From Verrucomicrobia bacterium UBA740 (GTDB lineage Bacteria > Verrucomicrobiota > Kiritimatiellia > RFP12 > UBA1067), in contig DBKW01000043.1 in assembly GCA_002298665.1 (NCBI GenBank), positions 8,658 through 15,992 on the forward strand: a stretch of DNA of 7,335 nucleotides. The letters are read 5' to 3'. The notes under the pieces were generated by a model that saw nothing but the letters and a program-made list of their open reading frames with translations, had not been told where the DNA came from and ran no database searches. The first letter of the stretch is position 1. Each line of letters begins with the position of its first letter. Shown piece by piece: positions 1-6,842 of the stretch. The translations under genes were made by a program, and so were the position numbers.

Positions 1-66
1 TTGCACCTGAGACCGCGGTCTTTTGTACCTGAGACCGTGGTCTCTTACTCCCGAGACCGTGAACCC
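1..66. repeat. Three 22-bp tandem repeats with palindromic cores, cut by the window edge
   Basis: Copies lie at 1-22, 23-44 and 45-66, exactly in register: the shared GAGACCG starts at 9, 31 and 53. Copies 1 and 2 differ at 3 of 22 positions; copy 3 differs from copy 2 at 7 and looks decayed. In copy 1 the core AGACCGCGGTCT (10-21) is a perfect 12-bp palindrome. In copy 2 GAGACCGTGGTCTC (31-44) is symmetric except for its central two bases. The array probably continues to the left of the window. It begins about 170 bp beyond the xseA stop codon. The 22-bp period is about two helical turns, so the dyads would face the same side of the DNA. It could be a protein-binding array, a variable-number repeat or the end of a mobile element; nothing here decides between these. 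Confidence 0.8.
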
Positions 67-237
67 GACCCCTCGCACCTCATAATTTACTGTTTTCGCG
101 CGTAAAGGGGCTTTTTCGCATTCATAGCAACAAAAGAGAAAGTGTACAGGATCTTCGGAACAACCCCGAGAACGAGGCTGCAAACAGAGAAAGAGGAGAG
201 AAATGTTCCGCGGGGGTGCGGCGCCGGCGGACCGTCT
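67..237. other. Non-coding stretch downstream of xseA, with a weak hairpin
   Basis: No credible gene is visible between the repeats and the xseA stop codon. In particular there is no xseB, the small exonuclease VII subunit gene that often follows xseA. On the minus strand positions 181-160 can fold as GCAGCCTCG / UUCU loop / CGGGGTTGT, a 9-bp stem that includes three G-U pairs. It lies 57-78 nt past the xseA stop. It is not followed by a proper U-run, so it is at best a poor intrinsic terminator or an mRNA 3'-end structure. Confidence 0.35.
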
Positions 238-1512
238 TCACGACACGACGGAAACCAGGCTGCCTTCGCCCAGGCGCGTATGGATGACGGACCCTTGCCG
301 GACAGACGCCGACGAACGTATGACGGCGCCCGCCGCGTCCGTCGTAATGGAATAGCCGCGCTCGAGCACGGCATAGGGCGAGAGCATGTCGAGTTTGGCC
401 GTCAACTCCCGCAGGTGCGCTCCCCGGTCGCGCAGGGAAAGACGCAGTGCGGCCGTCAGCGCTTCGGCCAGCCGCCCCAACTTGCCTTCGGCCGCCAGCC
501 CCTGCTTTTCCAGCAGCGGCGCCAACGCCGCCGCCAAACGGTCCAACGTATGCGACAATCGGTCCGCGCGCATTGTCAAGGCGGGCGCCAGCAAAGACGA
601 AAGATGGTCGACGCGTTGCGCGTTCATCTCGTACGCCGCCGTCAACGCATTCAGTAGTGCGCTGTCCAGGTCGTCCAGACGCCGCAGGAGTTCCGCGCGC
701 TCGGGAACCGCCCGCTCCGCCGCCATGGACGGCGTACCGGCGCGCCAATCGGCGGCGAAATCGCAGAGTGTGAAGTCCGTCTCGTGTCCGACCGCCGAGA
801 TGACGGGGATTCGCGAAGCGGCGACGGCCCGCACGAGCGTTTCGTCGTTGAAGCAGAAAAGATCTTCGAAACTGCCGCCGCCGCGCCCGATGATCAGCAC
901 ATCCGCGCGCCAATCCGTCACCCGGTTGAACCAGTTCAAACCCGCTATGAGCGTGGCCGGGGCGGCGTCGCCCTGGACGAGCGCCGGGTAGAGGCGGATT
1001 TCCAGCGACGGGAAGCGCCGCGTCAGAACGCGGCACATGTCGTGCACCACCGCGCCGGCCGGGCTCGTCACAAGGCCGATCCGCCGCGGCAAAAGCGGGA
1101 GCGGACGCTTGCGCGCGGCCGCGAACAGCCCTTCCGCCTCCAATTTCGCCTTGAGCTCCAGGTAGCGGCGCATCAGATCGCCCGCCCCCACGGCCTTCGC
1201 CGCCAGAACCGTCAGCTGGTACATGCCGCGCTGGGGATAGACCGTCGCGTTCGCGTAGACGAGGATCTTGGCGCCGTCCGCCAGAAGCGCGCGTGCCTTG
1301 CACCGGTCGAGGCAGCTTTTGAACATGACGCACGCAATCTGCGCACCGGCGTCCTTCAAGGTGAAATAGGCGTGTCCGCTCGGGTATACGCGCCAGCCGC
1401 TGACCTCGCCCTCCACGTAGATGCGCGTATACTGGCTTTCCAGAAGGCCCTTTATGCGCGCCGTCAGGGCGGATACCGTCAGGGCCGGGGGTTGTTCTGT
1501 CGGGGTTTTCAT
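238..1512 (-). CDS. xseA: Exodeoxyribonuclease VII large subunit
   Basis: XseA is the catalytic subunit of exonuclease VII, a cytoplasmic enzyme that degrades single-stranded DNA from both ends and acts in repair and recombination. The 424-residue product has normal family length. The N-terminal OB-fold (about residues 11-105) carries IYVEGEVSGW, SGHAYFTLKD and IACVMFKS. The catalytic domain carries RIGLVTSPAGA (144-154), IIGRGGGSFEDLFCFND (207-223), VISAVGHETDFTLCDFAADWR (residues 237-257) and GTPSMAAE (259-266). A long helical region follows, and the C-terminal LSPYAVLERGYSI matches the usual ending. The start at 1512 is the first Met before the OB-fold and overlaps the ftsW stop as ATGA (1512-1509). 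No Shine-Dalgarno is visible, so translation is probably coupled to ftsW. The open frame continues upstream to 2436, but that part is only the other-frame shadow of ftsW. Its partner gene xseB is not in the window. Confidence 0.97.
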   Translation of the reverse strand: MKTPTEQPPALTVSALTARIKGLLESQYTRIYVEGEVSGWRVYPSGHAYFTLKDAGAQIACVMFKSCLDRCKARALLADGAKILVYANATVYPQRGMYQLTVLAAKAVGAGDLMRRYLELKAKLEAEGLFAAARKRPLPLLPRRIGLVTSPAGAVVHDMCRVLTRRFPSLEIRLYPALVQGDAAPATLIAGLNWFNRVTDWRADVLIIGRGGGSFEDLFCFNDETLVRAVAASRIPVISAVGHETDFTLCDFAADWRAGTPSMAAERAVPERAELLRRLDDLDSALLNALTAAYEMNAQRVDHLSSLLAPALTMRADRLSHTLDRLAAALAPLLEKQGLAAEGKLGRLAEALTAALRLSLRDRGAHLRELTAKLDMLSPYAVLERGYSITTDAAGAVIRSSASVRQGSVIHTRLGEGSLVSVVS

Positions 1513-2639
1513 GGGCGCACCGTGCGCTTGAGGCGCCGTTTCACATTGTTGGACGAATGGATGCCGACGGAAAGTATGACGCCCACGGCCAGGAACGCCG
1601 AAACCAGGTTCGTCCCCCCGTAGCTGAAGAAGGGCAGCGCCATCCCTTTCGTCGGCAACGCCTCGCAGACGACGCCCAGATTGAAGCAGGCCTGGAAGAA
1701 GATGATGAACGCCATCCCGTACGCGAGAAACCGCCCCAGGCGATCCTCGGCGTGATGCGCGATGTAAAGAGCCAGAATGAAGAACAGGACGAAAAGAAGC
1801 AAAACACCCACCGTGAAGACGAGCCCGAACTCCTCCGCGCCGACGGCGAAGATGAAATCCGTGTGCGCCTCGGGCAAATAGCCGTGTTTCTGCATGGACT
1901 GCATGTACCCGACGCCTAGAAGTCCGCCGCGCTGAAGCGCGACCCGGGCCATGGCGACCTGGTAGGCCGCCGGATTGTCCGCGTCGTCCGAACCCAGAAA
2001 GGCCGCCAGGCGGCCCATGCGGTTCGCGTTCGACAAAAGCTTGACGACGAAAAGCAACACGCCCGCGGCCCCGACGCACGCCACGTGCCAGACCCGCACG
2101 CCCGCCAGGAACATCATCAGCCCCGCCGCGCAGGCTATGACCATGAAAGAGCCGAAGTCCGGCTCCAGCACGACAAGCAGCGCGAAAGGCGCGACAAGCG
2201 CCGCGGACGCGAGCGCCCCGCGCTTGAAAAGCTCGACCCGCCAACCGATGCGGTCCAGATAGACGCCCAGAACGATCACCGTCGCCAATTTGGCGAGCTC
2301 GCTCGGCTGCAGGCGGATGGGCCCCAGATTCAGCCAGCGCTGCGACCCGTTGATTGCGGGGAACAGAAAGACGGCCGCGAGCAAAACGACGACCGCGAGA
2401 TAAAAAAGAACCGTAAACGCCAGATTGTCCCGCCACCGGTGATAGTCAAAGAACGTCGCCGCACAAGCCGCGACGACCCCGACCCCCAGATAGACGAACT
2501 GGCGCTCGACGAAGAAATAGACATTGCCGTTATGCAGGCGCGCGGCGTTCGTGCCGCTCGCACTGCACAAAACAATCAGGCCCAAGGCCACGAGCGCCGT
2601 GACCGTCAGGCCCAACAGGTAAATCGGCGTCTTGCGCAC
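1509..2639 (-). CDS. ftsW: Peptidoglycan glycosyltransferase FtsW (SEDS family, cell division)
   Basis: FtsW is an inner-membrane SEDS glycosyltransferase that polymerises lipid II at the division septum together with a class B penicillin-binding protein (FtsI). The 376-residue product is highly hydrophobic, with about 9-10 membrane segments. SEDS landmarks are all present: NGSQRWLNLGPIRLQPSEL (97-115), EPDFGS (159-164), LPEAHTDFIFA (255-265) with the likely catalytic Asp261, and PTKGMALPFFSYGGTNL (329-345). The PTKG version of the last motif favours FtsW over RodA, which usually has PVTG. The start is GTG at 2639, four bases after the LysM gene's stop. The only Shine-Dalgarno-like GGAG is about 13 nt upstream, so translation is weakly signalled or coupled. 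The frame ends within the xseA start codon. The neighbours murD and a LysM protein support a division role. Confidence 0.96.
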   Translation of the reverse strand: MRKTPIYLLGLTVTALVALGLIVLCSASGTNAARLHNGNVYFFVERQFVYLGVGVVAACAATFFDYHRWRDNLAFTVLFYLAVVVLLAAVFLFPAINGSQRWLNLGPIRLQPSELAKLATVIVLGVYLDRIGWRVELFKRGALASAALVAPFALLVVLEPDFGSFMVIACAAGLMMFLAGVRVWHVACVGAAGVLLFVVKLLSNANRMGRLAAFLGSDDADNPAAYQVAMARVALQRGGLLGVGYMQSMQKHGYLPEAHTDFIFAVGAEEFGLVFTVGVLLLFVLFFILALYIAHHAEDRLGRFLAYGMAFIIFFQACFNLGVVCEALPTKGMALPFFSYGGTNLVSAFLAVGVILSVGIHSSNNVKRRLKRTVRP

Positions 2640-2643
2640 CGGG

Positions 2644-3657
2644 TTACTGCTGCTCCACGGCGTTGGCCGGGAGCTTGAGAACCTGGCCCGCCTTGAGCGG
2701 CTCGTCGCCCAGGTTGTTGAGATTGCGAATCTCGCCTTCGCTCACGGAGAACTTGATGGAAATATCCGTCAGATCTTCGCCTTCCTGCACGGTATAGGAA
2801 ATCTCGTTCGTGGCAGCCTCGTCCAAACCGGGCTCTTCCGGCGCCGGAACGGCTTCCTGGGCGAACGGCTCAACCGGCGCGGCCGCGGGAACCGCCTCCG
2901 TCGCGACCGGCTCGGACACGGGAGCCTTCGGCTCTTCCTTCGCCGCGACCGGCTTCGGCTCGACCTTATGGACCGCAGGCGCCGCCTTGGGGGCCGTCTT
3001 CTTGGCTACGGACTTCTTTTCCGCCGGGACCTTCAGCTTCTGGCCGACGCGGATCATGTCCTTCTTCAGGCCGTTGAGCTCCTTGAGCTGGCGCACCCGC
3101 AGACCATAGGCGTGCGCGATGCCGCCCAGCGTGTCGCCGCTCTTGACGACATACTCCTTTGTGGCCCCCGTGTACGGCTTGACCGCCGGCGCGGGCTTTT
3201 TGGCGTGCGGCGTGGGCGTGGGCGCCTTCTGCTCGCCGACGTCGATCTTGCCCGGCAGTTTGATCTTCTGGCCGATCCGCACGACATTGTCGTCCTTTAT
3301 CTGCGGATTGAGGCGCCGAATGGAGGAAATCTTCACGTTGTACTTCTTCGAAATCTTCGCCAGATAGTCGCCGCGCTGCACAATGTAGGTGGTGGTCTCC
3401 TCGACGGGCTCGGGTTCCGGGGCCGGCAAAGGCTCGACGACGGGTTCGACCTTCTTTGCCGCAGGCTCCGCCACGACCGGCTCGGGCGCCGGCTCGATCG
3501 TCTGGACCGGTTCGACCGTGGATACGCCCGCGGGCGTCTCCTGGGCTTGCTTGACTTCATCCTGCGAATCGGACGAATAGCCACGATAATTCGGGTCTTT
3601 GCAACCCGCGAGAACGGCCACCGCCGCAGCACCCAACACAATACCGACTTTCTTCAT
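2644..3657 (-). CDS. LysM-repeat lipoprotein (three LysM domains), NlpD-position protein without a peptidase domain
   Basis: This is probably an envelope lipoprotein that binds peptidoglycan N-acetylglucosamine chains through LysM domains. Of 337 residues, 1-18 form a lipoprotein signal peptide (MKK, hydrophobic core) with lipobox LAGC and acylated Cys19. LysM domains lie at about 91-135 (YIVQRGDYLAKISKKYNV), 168-211 (EYVVKSGDTLGGIAHAYGL) and 287-330 (SYTVQEGEDLTDISIKF). They are joined by long Pro/Ala/Glu/Lys-rich linkers (42-88, 136-166, 212-285), typical of extended periplasmic spacers. No M23 peptidase domain follows, unlike NlpD/EnvC proteins, so it cannot itself be an NlpD-type endopeptidase. 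It sits between murD and ftsW, the place occupied by nlpD in Chlamydia. The start at 3657 has a good Shine-Dalgarno (GAAGGA, 8-nt spacer). Domain identity is secure; the precise role is inferred from position. Confidence 0.92.
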   Translation of the reverse strand: MKKVGIVLGAAAVAVLAGCKDPNYRGYSSDSQDEVKQAQETPAGVSTVEPVQTIEPAPEPVVAEPAAKKVEPVVEPLPAPEPEPVEETTTYIVQRGDYLAKISKKYNVKISSIRRLNPQIKDDNVVRIGQKIKLPGKIDVGEQKAPTPTPHAKKPAPAVKPYTGATKEYVVKSGDTLGGIAHAYGLRVRQLKELNGLKKDMIRVGQKLKVPAEKKSVAKKTAPKAAPAVHKVEPKPVAAKEEPKAPVSEPVATEAVPAAAPVEPFAQEAVPAPEEPGLDEAATNEISYTVQEGEDLTDISIKFSVSEGEIRNLNNLGDEPLKAGQVLKLPANAVEQQ

Positions 3658-3662
3658 GTCTT

Positions 3663-4730
3663 TTATCCTTCTTTTTGCACAAGGTCCGCAAAGCGTTCGC
3701 CGCGTTCCTCGAAACTTTTAAATTGATCGAAACTCGCCGTCCCCGGCGAAAGCAACACCGTCTCGCCCGGTCGCGCCTCGGCTTTCGCCCGTGCGACGGC
3801 CCGCTCAAGCGTCCCGCAGACTTCGCACGCCGTCGCGCCCGCCCAGGCCGCGGCAAACGCCTCCGCGCTCGCGCCAATCAGATAGACCTTCTCGACCCGC
3901 GCGGCCAGAAGACTCCGCGCCGCCGCCGGATCGTCCCCTTTCGGGAGCCCCCCGGCAATGAGCCGGATGCGCCCCTTTGCCATTTGCACGCCCGCCATCA
4001 GCGCGGCGATGGACGTGGCTTTCGAATCGTCCACATAGACGACCCCGCCCTGCTCGCACACACGGCACATGCGGTGCGGCAGCGGCTTGAAGGCCGCAAA
4101 CGCCCGCCGAATCGTCTCGTCCGGCACGCCCGCGATGTGCAGCAGGACGACCGCCGCCGCGCCGTTCGCCGCCAAGACGGGATTGTCGAAATACGACCCC
4201 GCCGCGAGCGGCGACGCCGGGAGGCCTTCCGCCACGAAACCGTTTTCCGTCATCTCCAGAATCCGCCGCTTCACCGCGTGATAGGCCCCCCGGCTGCCGT
4301 GACGGTCCAGATGGTCTTCCTGCAAGTTTAGGATGACGGCGCCCGCGAAGGCGTCCGGACCCAACGACGTCGTCTCGAGCTGGAAGGAACTGACCTCCAC
4401 GACCGCCCAATCGCACTCCCCGACCGCGCAGACCGGCAAGCCGTAGTTCCCGCAGGCGACCGCCCGGTATCCGGCGAGCGCGAGCGCTTCCGTCACCAGT
4501 TTGACCACGCTCGACTTGCCCTTCGAGCCCGTGACCGCCAGCAGCTTGGCGCCCCGCGCCTTCAACGCCTCGACGCCCAGCTGCAACTCGCTCTTGACCG
4601 GCACGCCCGGACTCGCGACGACAAGATCGACGTTCTCGGCGAATGCCGTCTCGTACCCTGCCGTCCGCAGGGTCTCCGCGGCGGCCATCCCGCTTTTTCC
4701 GCGTCCCAATATAAGCGCCGTGCGTGCCAT
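3663..4730 (-). CDS. murD: UDP-N-acetylmuramoylalanine--D-glutamate ligase, compact form
   Basis: MurD is the cytoplasmic ATP-dependent ligase that adds D-glutamate to UDP-MurNAc-L-alanine in peptidoglycan precursor synthesis. Visible motifs: GRGKSG (9-14) and ASPGVP (39-44) in the N-terminal domain; P-loop TGSKGKSS (67-74), where the family usually has G-T/S-N-GKST; VEVSSFQLE (111-119); EDHLDRHG (138-145); AVKRRI (152-157), whose Lys154 aligns with the carbamylated lysine; PHR (218-220); VDDSKATS (233-240); and LSPGTASFDQFK (327-338). At 355 residues it is far shorter than the roughly 440 of the E. coli enzyme. The losses fall in the N-terminal UDP-binding domain (P-loop near residue 68, against about 114 in E. 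coli) and in the central domain after Lys154. No frameshift is apparent and the ORF is intact. It starts three bases after the preceding lipoprotein gene, with only a weak GAGAG upstream of the ATG. Confidence 0.93.
   Translation of the reverse strand: MARTALILGRGKSGMAAAETLRTAGYETAFAENVDLVVASPGVPVKSELQLGVEALKARGAKLLAVTGSKGKSSVVKLVTEALALAGYRAVACGNYGLPVCAVGECDWAVVEVSSFQLETTSLGPDAFAGAVILNLQEDHLDRHGSRGAYHAVKRRILEMTENGFVAEGLPASPLAAGSYFDNPVLAANGAAAVVLLHIAGVPDETIRRAFAAFKPLPHRMCRVCEQGGVVYVDDSKATSIAALMAGVQMAKGRIRLIAGGLPKGDDPAAARSLLAARVEKVYLIGASAEAFAAAWAGATACEVCGTLERAVARAKAEARPGETVLLSPGTASFDQFKSFEERGERFADLVQKEG
3666..3671 (-). promoter_or_regulatory. Ribosome binding site of the LysM lipoprotein gene
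   Basis: GAAGGA on the minus strand lies 8 nt before the ATG at 3657. Its GAAGGA bases are the last two codons of murD, and the murD TAA stop follows immediately, so the two genes are tightly packed. It is the clearest Shine-Dalgarno in the operon and fixes this start. Confidence 0.75.
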
Positions 4731-4733
4731 CTC

Positions 4734-5894
4734 TCAGTTGCCGCGGACGGGCCGCGGCGGCAATTCATGGCCAGGCAATACGTCTTCTCGGATAATCAAA
4801 CGCCACCGTCCGCAAGGTCCGGCGTCCACGCCTTCGGGTGCCGGGCTCTTGTCAGCGCGCGCCGGCGCCGTGAAAACGGCAATATCCAGACGCGCCGCGT
4901 AGGGCGTGTCGTTTGTCGCGGCCCCCGACAAGACGCGCACCCCGGGCTCCGGTTCCTGGACGCCGGGCGTTTGCGGCAAATCAAGTCCGTAGGCCTTCTT
5001 CAGCAAATCGCGTTGCGCCTGCCAGATGCGCACTACGTCGTTCGTGGAAGCGAGCGTCTCCTCCGAATAGAAGATGTGCGAACCGTCGTCCTGCGCACGC
5101 CACAGAATCTCCGCAATCCCCGGCAGCCCCTTCGCTTTCAGCGCCGCCGCGCAGGCCGCGCGGTTTTCCGCCTGCTTCTTTTTCGCCGCCTCCTGCCAGG
5201 TCTCCAGGGCACGCTGGTAAAGATGCTCCGCCCTGCGCGCCTTCTGCGCCGCAAGCGGCTCCCATGCGCCGCACCCGGGGTTGGCCTTGTCCGCAAGCGT
5301 CAGCATGCAACACCACGTCCCGTCCGGCTTGACGCCCGTCACGCACATGACCCGCAGACGCAGATATTCCGCTATCCAGCCGTCCGGCAACGTATGCATC
5401 TTGAGCGGACCGAACGCCGCGGCCACGCGCGTCTTCAGGTTTTCCATTGCCGTGAGAGCCTCCTCGCGCGTCTTCCAATAGGAAGAGAAATAGGCCTCGC
5501 CCGTCTCGTAGCGTTTCGCTTCGTCGTCGTAGTGGGAATAGAACCCCTTCTGCCCGGTCATGCCCAAATGCGCGGCCGGCTTCTTCCACGCCGTGAGCCA
5601 AGGTCCTTCCTCGTCCACGCTGTATCCCGCCGGCAAGGTTTCCGCCGCCAGCCCCGGAAGCTGCATGTCAAGCGCCGCGAGAAGCGCCGCCTCGTTGGCG
5701 GAAAGCGCGTAATTCTCGAAAACTTCCAGGAGACGCGCCGGCACCCAGTTCGTCGTGCCGGCACCCGTCGTGTAGAAGGACAGATTGTCCGAAATATCCT
5801 CCCCGCGGTAGCCCAGTTTCTCGGCTTCCGGCCTCTTGTCGCACCCGACGATCAACACAAGGGAGAGGATTCCGCAAATATTCCGTATCTTCAT
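4734..5894 (-). CDS. Lipoprotein of unknown function, first gene of the cell-wall operon
   Basis: I do not recognise this 386-residue protein. Residues 1-17 are a lipoprotein signal peptide (MKIRN, hydrophobic core, lipobox IVGC) with predicted acylated Cys18, followed by Asp19; in E. coli an Asp there favours inner-membrane retention, but the rule may not apply here. The mature protein is soluble-looking, with no further membrane segment. It has aromatic-rich stretches (FYSHYDD, AYFSSYW, 118-140), a Cys cluster (C184, C195, C196, C208), a Lys/Ala-rich predicted helical region (about 215-255), and a Pro-rich segment near 308-317. The frame stays open to 5966, but the start at 5894 is preferred because it places the signal peptide correctly and follows a purine-rich GAAGAGCGGAAC; the upstream extension would cover the promoter. 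Being co-directional and 3 nt before murD suggests an envelope role, by association only. Confidence 0.8.
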   Translation of the reverse strand: MKIRNICGILSLVLIVGCDKRPEAEKLGYRGEDISDNLSFYTTGAGTTNWVPARLLEVFENYALSANEAALLAALDMQLPGLAAETLPAGYSVDEEGPWLTAWKKPAAHLGMTGQKGFYSHYDDEAKRYETGEAYFSSYWKTREEALTAMENLKTRVAAAFGPLKMHTLPDGWIAEYLRLRVMCVTGVKPDGTWCCMLTLADKANPGCGAWEPLAAQKARRAEHLYQRALETWQEAAKKKQAENRAACAAALKAKGLPGIAEILWRAQDDGSHIFYSEETLASTNDVVRIWQAQRDLLKKAYGLDLPQTPGVQEPEPGVRVLSGAATNDTPYAARLDIAVFTAPARADKSPAPEGVDAGPCGRWRLIIREDVLPGHELPPRPVRGN

Positions 5895-5930
5895 GTTCCG
5901 CTCTTCTTTCTTTCGTTCATTGTATTCTAT

Positions 5931-5959
5931 ATTATGCCATTTTCGCGCGGCAAAAGCAA
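5931..5959 (-). promoter_or_regulatory. Candidate promoter of the lipoprotein-murD-LysM-ftsW-xseA operon
   Basis: On the minus strand TTGCTT (5959-5954) and CATAAT (5936-5931) are separated by 17 nt, in an AT-rich island between manA and the lipoprotein gene. The start point would be near 5924, giving a leader of about 30 nt. A second, weaker reading is TTGCCG (5953-5948) with TAGAAT (5929-5924), so the exact promoter is uncertain. No intrinsic terminator for manA is evident in this 79-nt gap, so read-through from manA is possible. Confidence 0.5.
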
Positions 5960-5973
5960 GTCCCACCCTGCAT

Positions 5974-6822
5974 TCAGTCGAGGTTGAACGCGCCGCCGCC
6001 GGGGAGCGTCACGAAAAGCGCGGCATCCGTCCCTTCCAGCGCCAAATCCCCGCCCGACGTGACAAGCGCGCTCTCGCCCGCCTCGAAAAGCTCGCCCTCC
6101 AGGCGCAAGGCGCCGCGCAGCACGTAGAAAACGGCGAACGCGGCGTCCAGACGCCCGGTCGCCCTTCCCGAAACGGACACCTTGTGGAACGCGAAGTACG
6201 GACTCTCCACCGCCTGTACCGGACGGGGCGGCGGCAAACTATAGTCTATCGCCTGGAGCGCTTCGGCTATGTGCAACTGTCGCGGACGTCCATCCGGCCC
6301 CACGCGCCCCCAATCGTAGAGACGGAACGTCGTGGCCGAACTCTGCTGCACTTCATACAGGCGCAGATTGTCGCCCATCGCGTGGACGAGTCCGCCGGGA
6401 ATGTAGAAGATGTCCCCGGCCTTTCCCTCATGCCGTACGAGTATGTCCGTGAAGTTCCCCTTCCGTATCGCCTCCTCCACGGCGCGCGCGTCCACTCCCG
6501 GCTTCAGCCCCGCGTAGATGACACCGTCCGTCAACAGGCACCACATCTCGGTCTTGGGTTCGCCCCCCGTCAAGACGCTGGTTCGTTCGTTGGGGTGGAC
6601 CTGGACCGAAATCCGCATCTGGGTATCGATAAGTTTGAAAAGAAGCGGAAAGTCCGGCCAAACGTCACGCAGGGTCTTGCCGGCGAGCGGTCCGCCGACA
6701 ATCTCCGTGGCGCCTGTCGGGCGCGCGGAAACGACCCAGTTCTCCGTGCCCCAAAGGGCCGTTAGCAACCACGATTTGAACCGCAAAATCCTAGGCAATT
6801 TAGAAACTCTCATATTAGGCAT
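5974..6822 (-). CDS. manA: Mannose-6-phosphate isomerase, class I (zinc-dependent)
   Basis: This cytoplasmic enzyme interconverts mannose-6-phosphate and fructose-6-phosphate, linking glycolysis to mannose use and GDP-mannose synthesis. The 282-residue product has the type I cupin signatures: GGPLAGKTLRD (43-53), ISVQVHPNE (71-79) with zinc ligands Gln74 and His76, PKTEMW (89-94) with Glu92, PGGLVHAMGD (142-151) with His147, and EVQQSSATTFRLYDWGR (157-173). The C-terminal part forms the second cupin. It is a little shorter than the usual 300-320 residues of the short bacterial type; the shortening appears to be in the N-terminal strand region. Two starts are possible: ATG at 6822, or ATG three codons later at 6813. 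Neither has a clear Shine-Dalgarno. The promoter at 6841-6869 would give a leader of only about 11 or 20 nt. It is a separate transcription unit from the cell-wall operon by this promoter. Confidence 0.93.
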   Translation of the reverse strand: MPNMRVSKLPRILRFKSWLLTALWGTENWVVSARPTGATEIVGGPLAGKTLRDVWPDFPLLFKLIDTQMRISVQVHPNERTSVLTGGEPKTEMWCLLTDGVIYAGLKPGVDARAVEEAIRKGNFTDILVRHEGKAGDIFYIPGGLVHAMGDNLRLYEVQQSSATTFRLYDWGRVGPDGRPRQLHIAEALQAIDYSLPPPRPVQAVESPYFAFHKVSVSGRATGRLDAAFAVFYVLRGALRLEGELFEAGESALVTSGGDLALEGTDAALFVTLPGGGAFNLD

Positions 6823-6842
6823 TCAGTACATTTGCCTAATAT
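6812..6842. promoter_or_regulatory. Operator-like palindrome over the manA -10, start point and start codon
   Basis: The arms ATATTAGGCA (6812-6821) and TGCCTAATAT (6833-6842) are perfect 10-bp inverted repeats separated by 11 bp. The arm centres are 21 bp apart, or two helical turns, as expected for a dimeric regulator. The element touches the -10 hexamer, covers the predicted transcription start and reaches the manA initiation codons. That is where a repressor would block transcription. An RNA hairpin role is less likely because the predicted transcript begins inside one arm. Confidence 0.6.

Noticed and set aside
1..66. CRISPR array
   Set aside because: The 22-bp units are directly contiguous with no spacers, and no cas gene is present.
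160..181. Intrinsic terminator after xseA
   Set aside because: The stem needs three G-U pairs and is followed by TCCG, not a U-run, so it is mentioned only as a weak structure.
122..1333. Long minus-strand frame of 403 residues and several plus-strand frames over xseA
   Set aside because: Their compositions are dominated by Arg, Gly and Ala, as in GC-rich shadow frames, and the real XseA motifs are in a different frame.
1513..2436. Long upstream extension of the xseA reading frame, making a 732-residue protein
   Set aside because: The extra part is Arg/Gly/Ala-rich low-quality sequence lying over ftsW in another frame; the OB-fold begins right after the Met at 1512, which overlaps the ftsW stop.
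2632..3726. Long plus-strand open frame opposite the LysM gene
   Set aside because: It is the Arg/Leu-rich complement of a coding gene, with no recognisable domain, whereas the minus strand has a signal peptide and three LysM domains.
5895..5966. Longer N-terminus for the unknown lipoprotein
   Set aside because: It would bury the signal peptide behind 24 charged residues and cover the AT-rich promoter region; the Met at 5894 fits better.
4767..5987. Plus-strand 406-residue frame opposite the unknown lipoprotein
   Set aside because: It is very Arg-rich with no motifs; the minus strand has a lipoprotein signal, a promoter and operon spacing.
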